From: Poronia punctata
Lineage: Eukaryota > Ascomycota > Sordariomycetes > Xylariales > Xylariaceae
Length of the DNA: 64,000 nt
NCBI GenBank assembly: GCA_022579005.1
Contig: MU401508.1
Location: 124,001-188,000, forward strand
Direction: 5' to 3'
Under the pieces are notes generated by a model that was not told the DNA's origin, made no database searches, and worked only from the letters and a program-made list of their open reading frames with translations. Positions 48,078 to 62,042 of the stretch are shown here, piece by piece (positions within the stretch are counted from its first letter, which is position 1; every line of letters begins with the position of its first letter). The position numbers and the translations under genes were made by a program.

Positions 48078-49850
48078 TCAATATTCCCCGGGTCCCAAGT
48101 ACCCGGCCTCCCTCTTCATCTTAAACCCTCTAGCCTTCAGGGTGACGAAACCAACAAGGAAGACACCGATGATTAACCCTAGCGAGAGAAGAATGAGGTT
48201 TACGGGGACAGGGTCCTCGTTGAAGGTCTCGTGGAACAGGTAGTCCAGTCCACTCTGGCTGAAGTTGAGAAGACCTGCCAGACAGATGATGAGGCCATAG
48301 ACGGTGCCAAAGGTGCGGAACCCGAATACCTTGGCACTGTAATCGCTCACGGCCGTGTAGTAAAAGGGTCGGTATAGGACGAAGAGGCAGACGTTGGCGT
48401 AGGCTGCCCAGGTGTATGGCAGCACGCCGAGGACGCCGATGGTCGTAGCAACGGTCACAAGCGTGGCCAGCACGGCGATCGTGCTCGTGTGGTCGAGAAT
48501 ACCGCCGATGAATGGAATCGAGATGATGCCGCCCAGTGGAAGCGCGAGATCGAAGAAATAGTTGATTTCCATTGCCTGCTCTTCCGAACCCAGGATGGCG
48601 GTGTACTGGGTCCGGATGGTGGCTACGAAGTAGTTGATACGCGTCATCTGGACCACGGTGAAGAGGCAGATGAGTATGAACCAGGGTGATTTGATTTGCT
48701 CTAGCGCGGGGTGGTTGTGCATCACACCCCAGACGCCGCTCTTATTGTTGGCTGCCTCTTCCCGGTGGGCCTGTTTATCAGCCGTGCCGGAGCCCAGCAG
48801 CTCTTCTATCTCCTGGGCGATATTTTGGTTGTGACTTGTCTGCGACTGTTCTCGGAGAAGCGCCGTCTCTTCGTCGATCTGGTCGTCGGCGATGGCCGAG
48901 CCCGAATGGAACGGCTCGGACAATGTCGGCGCATCATAGTCCGTCATCATCTCACCCACCGTCTTGTACGATTGTTTGGGAAGGATGGTCAGTTGCATGA
49001 CAACGATCATCGCAGGTACAGCTAGGTAGGCGAGGAAGAACTTTTGCAGACCGAAAGCACCATCGGTTCTCTGGAAAATGACACGGTACAGCAGGAAGAG
49101 TGCGCTGGAAGCGTCAAACGCACCCGTCAGCAACGCCAATATCAAACCGGAAGACCGTGGAAACGCATTCGACAGCTGGAATGAGGAGATGTAGGTGAAG
49201 GGGCCGCCCAGGGCAAGGAATAAGTATCCGGGTAGGAAGGCATCAAAGGACACACTCTCAGCAAAGGCCATAAAGCAAGAGCCGATGGCGAGGAATACAG
49301 CACCAAGGATGCCACAAACCTGAGGCCCGAAGTGGTCAAGAATAGCACCGACCGGAAGGGCGACCACATTCGTAGCTACAGCGGCAACGGTGAACATGAG
49401 ATTCAAGCGCATCTCGACGCAAGTATCGCTGCCTTCGCATATCTCCCGATACGCCCCCGTCTTTTTCAAGACGGGCTTGATGGCGGCATAGCCAAACACA
49501 ACACCGGCCGCGAAGAAGCAGTAGATTACCGCACACACGATTTGGACTGCCCGGTTATCGTTAATATGTCATGTCGTTCGTGTAAGCGACGCGCGACGAG
49601 AGGAACGTGGGAACTCACGTATTCGTTTCCATTGGGGGACCTCGAATGCGCCGACGGTATTTGCCAAATTGTCGACATCTCCCTCGGGAATTACGGGATC
49701 CCACGATTCGGGAAGCGGGTTAAAGCTGATTCTTTGTGGCCGTATCGTAACCGACGGGGCAGTGGACGCAATAGAACCCCTCCGAGACCTCTCGCCTTCT
49801 TGGGGAACACTGAGGAATGTCTCCAGGGATCCAACACGCGGAAGCGACAT
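48078..49850 (-). CDS. FMP42: MFS transporter, FMP42-like (SLC43-related)
   Basis: Multi-pass transporter of the major facilitator superfamily, 566 residues, about 12 membrane helices with a long acidic central loop (about 240-320). In gene order the exons are 49850-49619 and 49546-48078, joined in phase 1 across a 72-nt intron to give PQWKRILQIVCAVIYCFFAAG at the start of helix 1. The soluble N-terminus of about 77 residues is Ser/Arg-rich. Motifs GYAAIKPVL, LPVGAILDHFGP, VQMTRINYFVATI and FYYTAVSDYSAKVFGF match the yeast FMP42 (YMR221C) group, which is related to animal SLC43 amino acid transporters. The yeast name comes from a mitochondrial proteome, yet vacuolar or plasma-membrane sites are also possible. 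Substrate is unknown. Confidence 0.9.
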
Positions 49851-52584
49851 GATGACAAACTACAGGCTGTCGCTGGACGCTCCTCTTGCCGACTATGTTA
49901 ATCCGCGTATAGGCGTGTAGAAGCCGAGTTGGAGAACTGAAATTCTCGAGACGGTGGGAGATGTACAAATCACCTCGCCACAGCAACGGCTAGCCTGAAA
50001 AAAGTTGACGTCAAGGATAGGTACTTGAATTTGCTCAAAGCCCAGAGAGACGATCAGCAAGGTAAACCTGTCTGCCAGAACACACCAGACAACCCTGTCC
50101 CCCTTGTCTAGTGTCGACGGGAAGTGGGGATGGATGTATATCCTCGGCCGCCAGTATTATCGAGATGCCAATTGAGCACTGATAATACCTACCTGAAGAA
50201 ACAGAATGTGAGAAGAAATACAAGTCGACGGACTCGTATATGTGCATATACCTGCTCAACGACTTGTGTGGCTCGATCTTTACTTATATCGGAGGTATTT
50301 GGTACTACAACAGGAGAGACCCCTCAGCCTAGAGGAAACGGAAAATATTCGATGGGAATCGGCAATAAAAATAGTGAAACCTAAAAACAAAGACGGTCGG
50401 CTGGTGCAATTATGTAAAATCCTGGGCCGGATCGGCGCTGGGGCTACGGTACGTAGATGGGCAGAATGGGGTTATGGTCCTATGGATGATGCCAGAATCG
50501 GAGACACTTGCGCGTAGACGCCCCTTTATGACGGCTCCACAAGGACCTCGTTCCGGAATCTATCTCGTCCAGAGCCGCGTGATATGTCGATAGAGATCTT
50601 TTTATATATTAAAGCGTGCAAGAAAGACGAATTGTAATAACGAAAGCAATGAACAAGCTGTTTATTTAGAGAAGGATGAAACCTAGCTCTAAACCACAAG
50701 CGAGGGGAAAGATTTTTTTTTCCATTCCCTTTGCAGAGGGACTTTTCCTTCAGTAGCTTATTCCCCTATACATGTAGTTCTTGACACTATCGACGGAGGT
50801 ATTCTGAGTTAAAAGTGCCTTTCTGTAGGCCGGACGCGTAGGCCAGCTACAGAACAATGTCGCGGGGGGATGGTGCGGACACACAGGTTATTAGCATTGG
50901 TTTACACTGAAGCCTAGTGTGCGACATCATAGGTCGGATAGTTCCTTTGTAAGGGCGGTACGACATTGTTTGGATGCTGTGAAAGAATTCAAGGCCACTA
51001 AAACAAGTACTGGCATCCATTGTCCCAAGATGCAATTCAACTTTTTGTACGTAAAAGTTTCTAGGAGCTTCAAGTCCGCGTGATGCGGTGCATGTGGATG
51101 CGGGGTGCCACTGCTATAAGGAGATTAGCGACCAAGGAAAGTTACTCTAGGCAGGACACTCTCTAACCGTCTCTAACCTACCTTCCTGTAGTCTAGACGT
51201 ACAGTGCTTCCTTCTCTAACCTCGAGGTTCGAAGTAGAAAATAAGGATTTTTCCATAGGCAATTAACGCACGAAAAATGATCTGAATCGAGAAAGAAAAG
51301 AGCTTGCTAAAATCTGAAAAATACCAACGTTCCCTAGGAGATCATGTACCATATAACGGAACCCGTTGGTTGGCCAGACCGATTTGGCGGGAGTACTAAC
51401 CTTACCTAAGGTTGGATACCTGTTACACCCAAACCTAGCCGGACCACGGAATGCGCATACCGTTGATGCACTGTCACAGTACCTTCCTCCCTAGAGCATT
51501 ACAAGTTCTCACCCCGCAACCAACGGCATTGGCCAAGAGTTGAGCTGACGAACGTCTGATACAACGTCGTGAACGTGACACTACCTTAGGTACGGGAGTT
51601 ACGTGTAGGCTGGCACACTAAACCTCAGCCACCACCACACCTACATAGGTGTAAAGTAGGTAGCTACCGCCCAATCCGTTTCACTGAACTTTTCCTAATA
51701 TCTCACTGCTGGCTGGACGATCTGGGTTCGTGTTTCTATGAGTTGACTTTTCGACTCTCCCCAATTTCTTGCTTCCAAGGGTCCCAAGAATGCGGGTGTT
51801 AGGAGGGGTCTCTTTCCACATGCCATGGACGCACATAGCAAACACTACAGAATACCCTAACCTACCTACTGCGTACTGCGTAAAGCACGCAACACAAGGG
51901 AAGCACTGCTAATAAGAAACTTGATTGACGTGCGACCAACACTGACTACCAAGCGGGGCGCCCGCACGTCTTCCCGCGCATCGGCCGGTAAGGTCTGTCC
52001 ATTATCGGAGCACCTCACTCCCTCCTACGAGTAGGTAGGTAATTATCGAAATACTTTAGCCTTGGCCCTGCTAGGCGATCACATACGCCCATAGCTACTT
52101 CTATGCAACCATGAATAGGTTTGACCAACCTACCATCACATGATCAACTATTGTAATGCCTCAAAAATCATCTTGACTAGTTGGTGGCCAGTACTATAAG
52201 CTAGGTAGCGCCGGTAAACACTAACATGTGTTTGACCTGTCTACCCTTCCCCGTTCGCAACTGTTTCGATCTCGATAGTAATTTTCCATTGTCTCACAAA
52301 GCTAAAACGTCTCACCGGGAGCTTAAGTGACAATTGACTCTCCAACAGATTTCGAGAAGAAGAAAAAAGGCCGAGCCCTGCAGCGAGGAAGTCTGCCAAC
52401 GCAGGATTCGATTATTCACAAAGCAGGATATACACAATAACGATTAAAAATTCGCCGTACCATCATCATGAGCGGGTCAATAAAGTATCGCCTGGCGAGG
52501 CTACATGTGGCAAGAGGTATCTTTGAGAAAGCGAAGACAAGAACGTGGCATAACCGAAATACATAACCCCAACCCAAATCAGAT
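49851..52584. other. 2.7-kb spacer upstream of the FMP42-like gene
   Basis: Left end should hold the FMP42-like promoter. Short open frames begin at non-ATG codons and carry no recognisable domain. No RNA gene or mobile element is seen. Confidence 0.5.
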
Positions 52585-53944
52585 TCAATCGCTGAAGGTG
52601 ATTGTCACCCTGCCGCCTTCGGGAATGCCGGTCTAGAGAAAGAGTTAGTTTGAGAAGCCTACGATGTCGGGACTCTTTGCTCTGATAAATACTTACGGTG
52701 CAACCGTCAGGGCTACCAGAGAACCCTTCACCCACGTGGTAGTAGCACTCGCCGTTGTTATCGCCAGAGATGTCGATATTGAAATTTCCCACGGCCTTGG
52801 AGACGGCCTGGTTGGGGAAGATGGACAAGAAAGTCTCGCCACTCTCAGCCTGGCCGACACCGATATTGATGGGGGCCCAGTTACCGCATCCCTCGGGGTC
52901 TTCATCGCAGACCCAGCGGCAGCCCTTCTCCGCGTTTACGCCCTTCTTGTTGACGTAGTACTGTAGGGTCGTCGACTTGCCTTGCCAGACGTAATAGTTA
53001 TTGGAGGCAACGTTGGCAAGCGGGTAAGAGCCACCAGGCTTGACATCGATTGGAATGACCATGTTCTCCGTGCCGGGGTACTCAGTTTGGCAAACAGATG
53101 TGCCGAGGCCCATCTTGTTCTTGATAGTGATGCCCGGGATACCAGGTATGCACAGTTTCTTGGTAACGTCCCCCCGAGTCAACTGAAGTTTTCCCTTCGA
53201 GTTGCAGTACAGGCCACCAACAGATTGGCCAGTGTTGCCCTGCGCCTTGGGCCACTGCGCCTTTAAGTAGCCCACTGGGCAAGCGTACGAGTAGAAGCCG
53301 GTCTGGCGAGAAGGCCTCGTGACGCCAGTCTCAATGAAGCTAACGAAGGATTCCTTCAAACTGTGGAAATTGGGAGTGAATTGAAGCCCACTCCAGCCTC
53401 CTAAGCCAAGGTAGTCGAGGGGGCGAGCGCCATAATCCGAAGGAAACTGGTCGCAATCAATCTCTCCATCAGGGAAGTCGGCATCGATACCCTTGGCGCC
53501 GCCCACGGGGTAGGACGACTCGCTGGTGGGCTCCGGCTCGGGAGTCGAAGTGGAAGTTGAAGTCGAAGTCGAAGTCGAAGTGCTGGGCTCCGGCGTAGTG
53601 GTAGGTACGGACGACGTGGAGGTGCTAGTAGTCACCTCTAGGAAAATACCTGCTGCTTTGGAAGACGTGGTCGCCACTGGCGCAGGGGGCGGGGTGAAAG
53701 TAGGCGTGGACTCGCCCACAACCATGTAAAGCCCCTTGTCCAAGCCTGCGTGAGCCTCCTCGGGGGTGACCTCCTTATTGCCCAACATGTACTGGGTCAC
53801 CGTCGCTGGAACATACTTTGTGTAGACTTCGCGCTTTTCGAGCGGCGAGTTATCGCGCTTCGCATGGTGGTGATGGCCATGATGGTGGTGCGGCTGGGCA
53901 ATGGCTGCCGCCGCAATGGCGAGATTCAAAGCTACGGCCTTCAT
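52585..53944 (-). CDS. SUN-family secreted cell-wall protein
   Basis: Member of the fungal SUN family (Sim1/Uth1/Nca3/Sun4), wall proteins with roles in septation and beta-glucan remodelling. In gene order the exons are 53944-52697 and 52632-52585, joined in phase 0 across a 64-nt GTAAGT...TAG intron; the last exon adds 15 residues ending TGIPEGGRVTITFSD, for 431 residues in all. A signal peptide (1-16) is followed by PHHHHGHHHHAKRD, with dibasic sites at 29-30 and 37-38 that suit Kex2 cleavage. A Ser/Thr repeat (STSTST then PEPEP) links to the SUN domain from about residue 145, with its conserved Cys residues, VGGLYCNSKGKLQL, CRWVCDEDPEGCGNWAPINIG and GECYYHVGEGF. Several family members show beta-glucosidase-like activity, so this is often annotated as such. 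Confidence 0.93.
53526..53585 (-). repeat. Ser-Thr coding repeat in the SUN gene
   Basis: Tandem hexanucleotide-like repeats encode alternating Ser and Thr followed by Pro-Glu pairs. The array is likely O-mannosylated and length-variable. Confidence 0.8.
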
Positions 53945-56900
53945 TTTCTCGATGGAGAGCTTATGTGTGAAATCGACTCGAGCAGAAAGTCTCAGGCGGT
54001 GGTCCTGTTTAAGAACAATAATCGGTAAGAGTCGAGTCGTTGAAAGAGAGAGGGCAGGTGTAATTAACGAGTGGATCGCTGAGCTGAGAGCGCAAGATAC
54101 AAAGAGGTGTTTAACAAGCGGGCGCGCAGCCTCATTTACAACAACAAAAATCCAAGGCTTTGTTCCCCCTAATGAAGGACTGGGGCCTTTGTGATACCCT
54201 TTGAATTCCAAGATTTAGAAAAGTTTGCTTACCAAACCCGAACGTGGAATTGATGTCGTGGGACGATCGGAAGCTCAATTGATGTATACACGTAGTCGGT
54301 CGCAAGGTGGGACGCAGAGATAACTCTCGTAGGTTTATTCGGTACTTATCGATATACTAGACGTGTTCGCGATTCCAAAAGAATGTGGTTGAGAGTTATG
54401 AGGCTCTCAGTTGGGTGGAACAACGACGCGATGGCGATAGTGGAAAAGGAGAGAGGCAAACGAGCGTCTTTTCGGAGGGAGGGCGAGGGTAGACTAGGTA
54501 AGTAATCAAGGCATCATCTCGAGCGGCCAAGGCTATGTAGCTAGGGAGCGGAGCCAGCTAAAGAGTGGCAAGGCCAGGAACCAGCACCAGGCCAACAACA
54601 GAGCACCCAGGGGGAATGAGGGTAGGGACGACCGGCCAGCGAACCAGCGAACAAAGCACGGCCCTTCGCAACGGGCAAATGAAATGAGAGCGGGTCTTGC
54701 ACGTCGCATTTCCAAATTGAATGTGGCTTCGGGGACGGTATCCAATTACAACGTCAGACTACGTTCCAACGAGGACAGCGTGCCGCCAAGTGGGTCTCAG
54801 GTTGGGCGACTACTGCAAGGTACGAAGCCAGTAGATAAACAGTGTTATGCCACATGCTACCCATACAGTAAAAATCCAATGCAATACCCATGACCCCTTC
54901 CCCCCCTTGTGCCCTTGTGCAGACTGTAAAAGTTGTGTGCCATCTCCAACAGTCAGTCATTTGCTGACCAGCCGGGTAATCGCTTTTCTTCCAAATGCCA
55001 GGTACGATCCTACTGTGACTGCTACGCGCGTAAAGCATAAAAGCAAGATGAGGCCCTACCTAATACCAAGGTAACCATGAGGTTTGTTTTCATCGGGTAC
55101 CAATATAGCCAAGAACAAGAGGAAAGAAAATGGATGGAATGTTGACGGTTGCGCCATCGGAAGTACCACAACCATGCCAATTTTTGCCCCTCGATTCGCC
55201 AGAAACCCGACATTTTACACAGAGATGCTCGTAGTAAAGTAAAGTGTATCAGCACGGCACCCTAGGGACATTTCGTCCGGGGCGCCCGGCTTAGGGGCCG
55301 TGACAAGTTTTTCGTCTGTACGGACGGGTTGGGGCTGTCCTCCCCTTCATAGTACGGTAAGCATGTAAACGCACAGGCACGAATGCACCACAGAGAAAAG
55401 AAGAAGAAGCATTGGACACCAGAAACTGCTTCCGCAAAATGTCGGAGAGTCTCACGACAGGAACCGGTCATCAATCTATCCTTGATCGTCCAGTTTTTTC
55501 TCCGCCGGATGGCGAGAAAAGGGGCTTGGCATAGATTTCACACGGGGGCCTAGGCTTGTGTGGGTCGCTGAATTTCTTGCAATCTCGGCACTGAGAACCT
55601 GTCCTTTTTTTCCCCTTCGACCACCCTCACCACTCTTTCGGCGATTCATTTGCAACCCCCGCCCATCGGCTAGGCCCCTATTCCAAAAGTACGTCTATTG
55701 CCAATGAGTAATACTATTGGCTAGGTTGATATAGGGGTGATAACATCCAAAATGTGGAAATCGCAAGGTTCTACGAGTAGGTAACCTATCGATAAATTTT
55801 ATTCTCACTATTTATTCACCTGTTTTTTGCTTTAACCGTAGATGTGGATAGGAGACACAGTTTTACTTTACGGTGTTGTCAAGTTAAAAATTATAATCTT
55901 GGACGATCATTCTTGCAGATCTCTGACTCTGATCAAGGACTACTGCAAAACTTATCGAGAGTCTTTTACCCACAGAGGAGACAGACATCAGGGATGTTGT
56001 CGTGTCATCCAATCCTAACTCCTCTAGGAAAAGAGCGTCGTAAAGCCGGATGTGCGTTCTGACGTGCCTAACTCAACTAAACCTACTGTAAGAATCATCA
56101 CAGATGCGTGGTTTTTTGACCGCACATTTTTTTGAAATGCAGAGTTTTTGACCGCAGGTCTTGACCGCGGTTTTGATTTCCGTGGCGGAGAAGAGCCTTT
56201 GCATCCGACACCAGATTGAACGCTCTCGTTTTCATTGGTTTATCTTTACCTCGTCATTACCGGAGCACGTGACAACTATCCTATCATCATGTTCACAAGC
56301 CCTGCTCTGTGCTTGCATAGCAAGGTCGTAGCAGACATGTTTCCCCTGCTTTGCCGATAGATAGGTACGTGTAGGTCCAGGCAATTGGTTGTGAATGGGT
56401 GATTGGTGATATTTTTTGTTTCTTACCTACATAGACGACAACCATCCCGTAGGAGTAGGAATTGTTTATATGTAGGCTGCTGACTGTTATCAGCCATGCG
56501 GCCGATGCGTATCTATAATATGTCGCACAGCATCAGCAAGTGTCAATAATCACTATTACGGATCGTTGAAGGCTCGGGTTCCGAAAAGCCTATCTACTCT
56601 CAAGTAAAGGTAGATGGTAGCTTACAAGTGCGTAGGATAATATGGCAAGACCGAATATGACTGCGACGAGGTAGGTACTTGTAGAGGAACAGAAATACCT
56701 AACCTACATGTCTATTCAGCCTTACTCGCCGTGATCGTCGTATACACAAAGTCTAAACTTGATATGCATAACATTCAAACCAACACACGTAGCGATCTTC
56801 TGTGCTAAGTCATAAAAGTCTGACTACCTAGGTTACCTATTCTTAGACAAAACGCTGAGCGACAGAAAGAGAAAGTCAACACCCTGACCCAGCCCTAACC

Positions 56901-59900
56901 TAGTACCTGACGATCTCGATGATCTCTCTCGGCAGTTCAAAAACTGGGACTTGCTTTGTTGGCAACAACTTTTTTTCTTATTCCATCGTTCCACTAAAAG
57001 CCAAGCCTTTGACATTGACAGCAAGGCTATGTCTACTCGTAGTATTTACCGAGCTACGGTTGCACGTACGGGCTGGCGGAGCACCGGAAGAACGGAAGCG
57101 CGGCCGGGGATTACATAATGTGGATGGGACGCATTTTGTGGGCGGGCAGTAGGTAAACCACATGCATGAGTAAGTAAGTAAGTACGTATAGAGCAGGCCG
57201 GCACTTCTTTTATCAATGGTGGGGAAAATGAATCGCAAACTCAAATTTGTTTTGCTAACCTTGGGTTTGCCCATTAAACCTATCCTAACCCAGGAACTTG
57301 AAATCCCAGATGGGCCAGAACTCAGATGAACCATGACTTCTTGATCATACCTACATTCCACAAATGCCCTTACACATACACGTAACCTAGGTTGTTTCAT
57401 AGGTTCACACGCAAACAATACAACACAGAGGACTCAAGCCTCTGTCTGCAATAAGCCGCCGGCTGGAAGTCGGCCCTTACCTACTCTCGTGACCACAGGT
57501 TGCATACGAGTAGGCCGAGTGAAGTAAGTGCGGGGAACGGCTCTTCGCCGGCACCACGGGGGCCTTCGTAATCAAATGCTTGCTTGCGCGCGGCGAGTGG
57601 AAATGATTCGGTCCAAATACGCCTTTTTTTTTTTTGCACTAGGTTACATGTTTCGAAATTTATAGATTTTTGTCGTGCTCTGTGCTGTGCGCGGCGAGCA
57701 CATGGGGAACACATGTACTTGTAGGACAGGAGATGTAGGTAGCTGAAGTCTGCCTGGGTAGGTCCTACTTGTAAAAGCTTTTTGTTTGCGTTCTACGAAG
57801 GCTTACGGTGACGGTGGTTTTAGTCCATGTTGGTCCTAGAATATGTGTTCTCCGAAGTTGTTTCACCCGTCTGCTTAGCTTTAAGTGAGGCTATTTAGAA
57901 AGCTATGAAATGGTTGACCGGGCTGCGCGCACAAGCAATTCGGATGATGGCCGAGAAGGGCTGTTGTCTCGGGCGTCTGTCACCGGGTTTGTGAATAGTG
58001 GTTTTGGAGTGGACATGAGAAGGTAGGGCCTACCTGATAGCTGTAGTACTACAGTTCCAATGCCCGGGGTCTGTCACCGGATTACGTACTGACTAGTGTA
58101 CTCCAATTTGTCTCGTCGGAGAAGATCTGGGATGAGGATATATTCTCGAATTCTAGTTATATCGCCGCTACAGACGCGAAGATGAAATCCGCCAGATACT
58201 TGGTCCGGATCTCGGTACTTTCTAGAATGCTAGGGAAGCGATAGAGGCCTTCAAATGGTCAACTTATCTCAACCATACGTAGATCGTGGTACGAGGATAC
58301 TCCAGATGCACCGAGGTTGCCTCAGTGTAGGCCGCGACCAAAAGCCGACAGACAGGCAACATACACTACATATACAAATAAACAAACAAACAGGGGCGCT
58401 TTACTTCACCCAGTGCAACCCAATGCGTCACACTTGCATCGGTCAGGTAATGGGCATTGGTTGTTGTGATACATATTGGCCCGGCGCATGTGACTTGGGT
58501 TTGTTAAGTATACCTAGAGGCTAGACTACTATTGATATTTTTAAGTGTTAATCAAAGTCAGTTCTCCAATACTCAAATACGGCCGAGACATTTCACATCA
58601 GCAAAAGAAATCAGCCACACCTACTATAAAGAGCTTGTCTACAATATTTGGTATAATTCGTGTTGCCACATCAACCTCTTCTACCTACTCGTATACTGCT
58701 AGGTTGAGGCATTGCAATTGTTTTCTCCGTTTCCCCTTTCGACGTGCTCTATGCGAACGACTAGGAGAGGATGACCCGTCTTGCCATCCCATGATTTGCC
58801 TAACGAGATATCAACGTACGAGCAAAAAAGGGAGAAAAGGCACGACGACTTCGGGCCCCGAACAAGACCTTGGAGAGATAGGTAGGTGTTGTGATAACTA
58901 TCATAGAGAGCTAACGAGTTACGGGCAGGTAGGTAGTTGCTATGAACATTGATAACTTCCTTTTTCTTCTCTAGGTATACTAAAGCCGGCAAGCAAGACT
59001 GTGTTCAAGTACACGTATAAGAACGAGTTGCAGTTCTTCAACCACTACATCACTTGTCGACGGATACCCAGCTTACCCACATAGCCCTGCCAGACTGGCA
59101 TACCCACCGTTCTATGCCTATATTCATCCACACTGATATTGTAGGGCCAGATTGACTACCTACAGATTCGACTAGCAGGGCACTGACCAGATATCTATCT
59201 CGTGAAATCGCAAGGGGGGTCTTATGACTGTTGGGTCGTCTAGGTTATGCGCCTCACACACGTTGACTGGGTAGGTCGGTACGAGTACGCACCTACTCAC
59301 TTAGGTAAACAGATGTATGCAGGGTTTAGGGCGCACCCTCAAGGTCCCGGCATCCGAGACCTAAGAATGGTGGTAAGTGGCTTCGCTTGTGATTGCCACA
59401 CAACCACCACCACCATCGCCGGCAAAAATACAAACCGACCGGTTGGAGGATTGAAAATGGGCCAAGAACATCAATAAATAATTGCGAGCACGCAATCAAT
59501 TCTGGCCATGATGTGAGTACTCTTTGACTTGACGTCCACTATCTAGATAGGTAAGCACCTACATTAGGTAGAACTACATGCGTACGAGCATGTAAACAAT
59601 CCCAATGTCGACTTTCAACCATATGCGCGTACCATCATACATGTCACGTGCAGTTAATCGGTACCGGAACAAAACAGTAATGACGTCTTCCGGTTTAAAA
59701 GTCAGAGGCGGCACTTTCTACCCTAATGTTGGATCCCGAGTGGGTGGACCAAAATCAACATCGATAGTCCAGCGAAATCCCGATTTGGAAGAACTGGGGG
59801 ACCCACCTGTCCATTTTGGGCATGTCTTATTTCTTAGCGAGTTTAGGGGACCTTTTTTGAAGGGCGGCAAATCATAATGTACCTGTACTTGTTGTGGGGG

Positions 59901-62042
59901 GTTTTTTACACGTATTTTGGCAAACAGACTCTACCGATCTCCCCTCACGTCAGATGAAAGCTTGCGGATGTTTGACGTAAATGGATTTTTGTTAGGCCAC
60001 CCGAATTCCTTAGGGCTTGGAAGTTGAATATTCAAGAGGGGATATGGCAGATACTCAACTCAGGGTTTACCAAGGTTCAAAGGTAGGTAATAAAGGTATT
60101 AGTTGCTTCATCTGCTTTTCATTTTCTAAACAGCAGAAAGGGTACTGCTACCTGATGCTGCTTCTCAACGTGTCTTTTTTTTTCTTTCGCAAATGATCCC
60201 ATCAAGAAACATGTACCAGAAGTTTAATATACCTGAGCTAGACTACTACCGCGCAGTGTGCGCATGTACAAGACCGCACAAGCAACATAAAATAAGGCTT
60301 CAGATAAAATACCAACCAGTGGTAAGATAAGTAGGGAGTACATTTACGTATACAGGGCAAAATGTTCCGATGCCCAACGACTGGATACTTGTCTCGAGAT
60401 GTAGCCAATCAAAGCCTCTGCCTTTCATCTGCACTGGCAGGCGCCTTTAATCGCCGACCGCATGGCCCCCGTTCTTCTCTCTGCCTTGTATGTACCGAAT
60501 ACCACCGTGTTGAAGACCCGAGGTCGTAATCCTGGTAACTTCTACGTCTCCTATCAAAGACCATGTGCTTGTACGTGTACACGTAGATAAGTAGTATCTA
60601 ATATGCCTACATAGTACGTATACGGGGGCTATATTGTAGATTTACTATTTAGTCTAGGTCTTTCCTTTACCTGATGACTTATCACAATGAAGACGTAAGG
60701 CTAGAAGTACGACAATGCTTTGAAAGCTCGGAAACTTCTGTACTGCTACAGAGTATTACCTACCTTCAATATGCCTAACCTAGAAAGCTTTCCGCATCCA
60801 TTTAACCTGGCAGTGCTTTATCCTCGTTGACCATCATACACCGTCTCCTTGATTCTTAACATGGGCAGTTGATGTGCAATATCTGTGGCTTAGCCCTGAA
60901 AAGCAAGCAAGCTCCTGTGTCCGACTGTGCCTCTGTTGTCCCAGCACCCTAGTTATTATTGTGAATGTTGGGCTGAGATGGGCCTCCATGGCTGAGCTTG
61001 ATCAATGTGGGTAGATGCAGCGTCAGGTTGTCGGTTTACCTACTATGCCTCTCTGGTCTGCTTGCTAGATTACATCCAAGCCAACTTCTAGCCCACTATG
61101 TCTGAATGTGTTGACTTATCATTATTTATTAGACTAGGAATCGGCCGTGACGGCTTCATGTTGGTAATTATGATAAATGTTCGCCTTATATACAATCGAT
61201 GATCTCGTATTGTTCAAACTACCGCGATGGCAGATAGAAAAAAGACGCAGACGTAACGAGTACTTACCTACTAAAGTACCACTACTTGTATGCATAGAGG
61301 TGAACGTAGAACCTTACGAGTAGACGACGACCTAGGGAATGGGGCCGTTAGCTGAAAGCGAACCAAGCACATTCATCAGCCGTGGGGCGTCCCACAGTTC
61401 TATAATTCAGCCCTCTATCAACTTCAATCGACCAATCAGATCCAACGTCGGAGAGGCACATTAGCTCATCTGGTTGGTGGTTTCTGGTCTTCGCCTCTTT
61501 TTGGACCGCACCCATGCATGTATATGGACCTACCACTTCCCTTTGCAGTCCATCTTGCCCGGTTCCCACCTTTTTGTGCACCACCACACTTGACATTCCC
61601 CCAAGCACCTTTTTCCTCTGCTCATCCACACAACCCATCATTCTTCTTGCGGCTCAGTCGTTATTTCCTCATCACCCACTGACACCAGCCTCCATCACCT
61701 ATAGCGCACATCGCCAACGCAACCGGCTTTGGTTTTGGCCGTCAGAAATTATCCAAAACCCTCAACTAAATTAACTTGGATTGGATTGGAAAAGACGGTT
61801 TGAATTATCCAGTACACTTCGAAAAAACTTCTCCATCTTTTACGCGGCGACGCGGTTTCATCATAACAATACAATTACTTGGCAGCCACCGTCTCCAGCC
61901 ACACATCCGGCCTTATCGCCATCGAGCTCGGCGATGCCTTGTTGATGCGCGATACCTTTGTTCATATTGTTTTTCTCCTTTGTATACAATAATATTATAG
62001 GGTGGTCAATCGCGTAGTCGAGTCCCCTGTTGCCGAAGCTCG
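53945..62042. other. 8.1-kb spacer between SUN and C2H2 genes, no supported gene
   Basis: Left end holds the SUN promoter, right end the leader of the C2H2 factor, which is pyrimidine-rich around 61.5-61.9 kb. In between are only short open frames, many starting at non-ATG codons, without known domains. Noted: three TTGACCGC copies at 56116-56168, an inverted GCCAAT/ATTGGC pair at 55690-55711, and ACCTAGGT at 56826 and 57385. No RNA gene or transposon is recognised. Confidence 0.5.
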
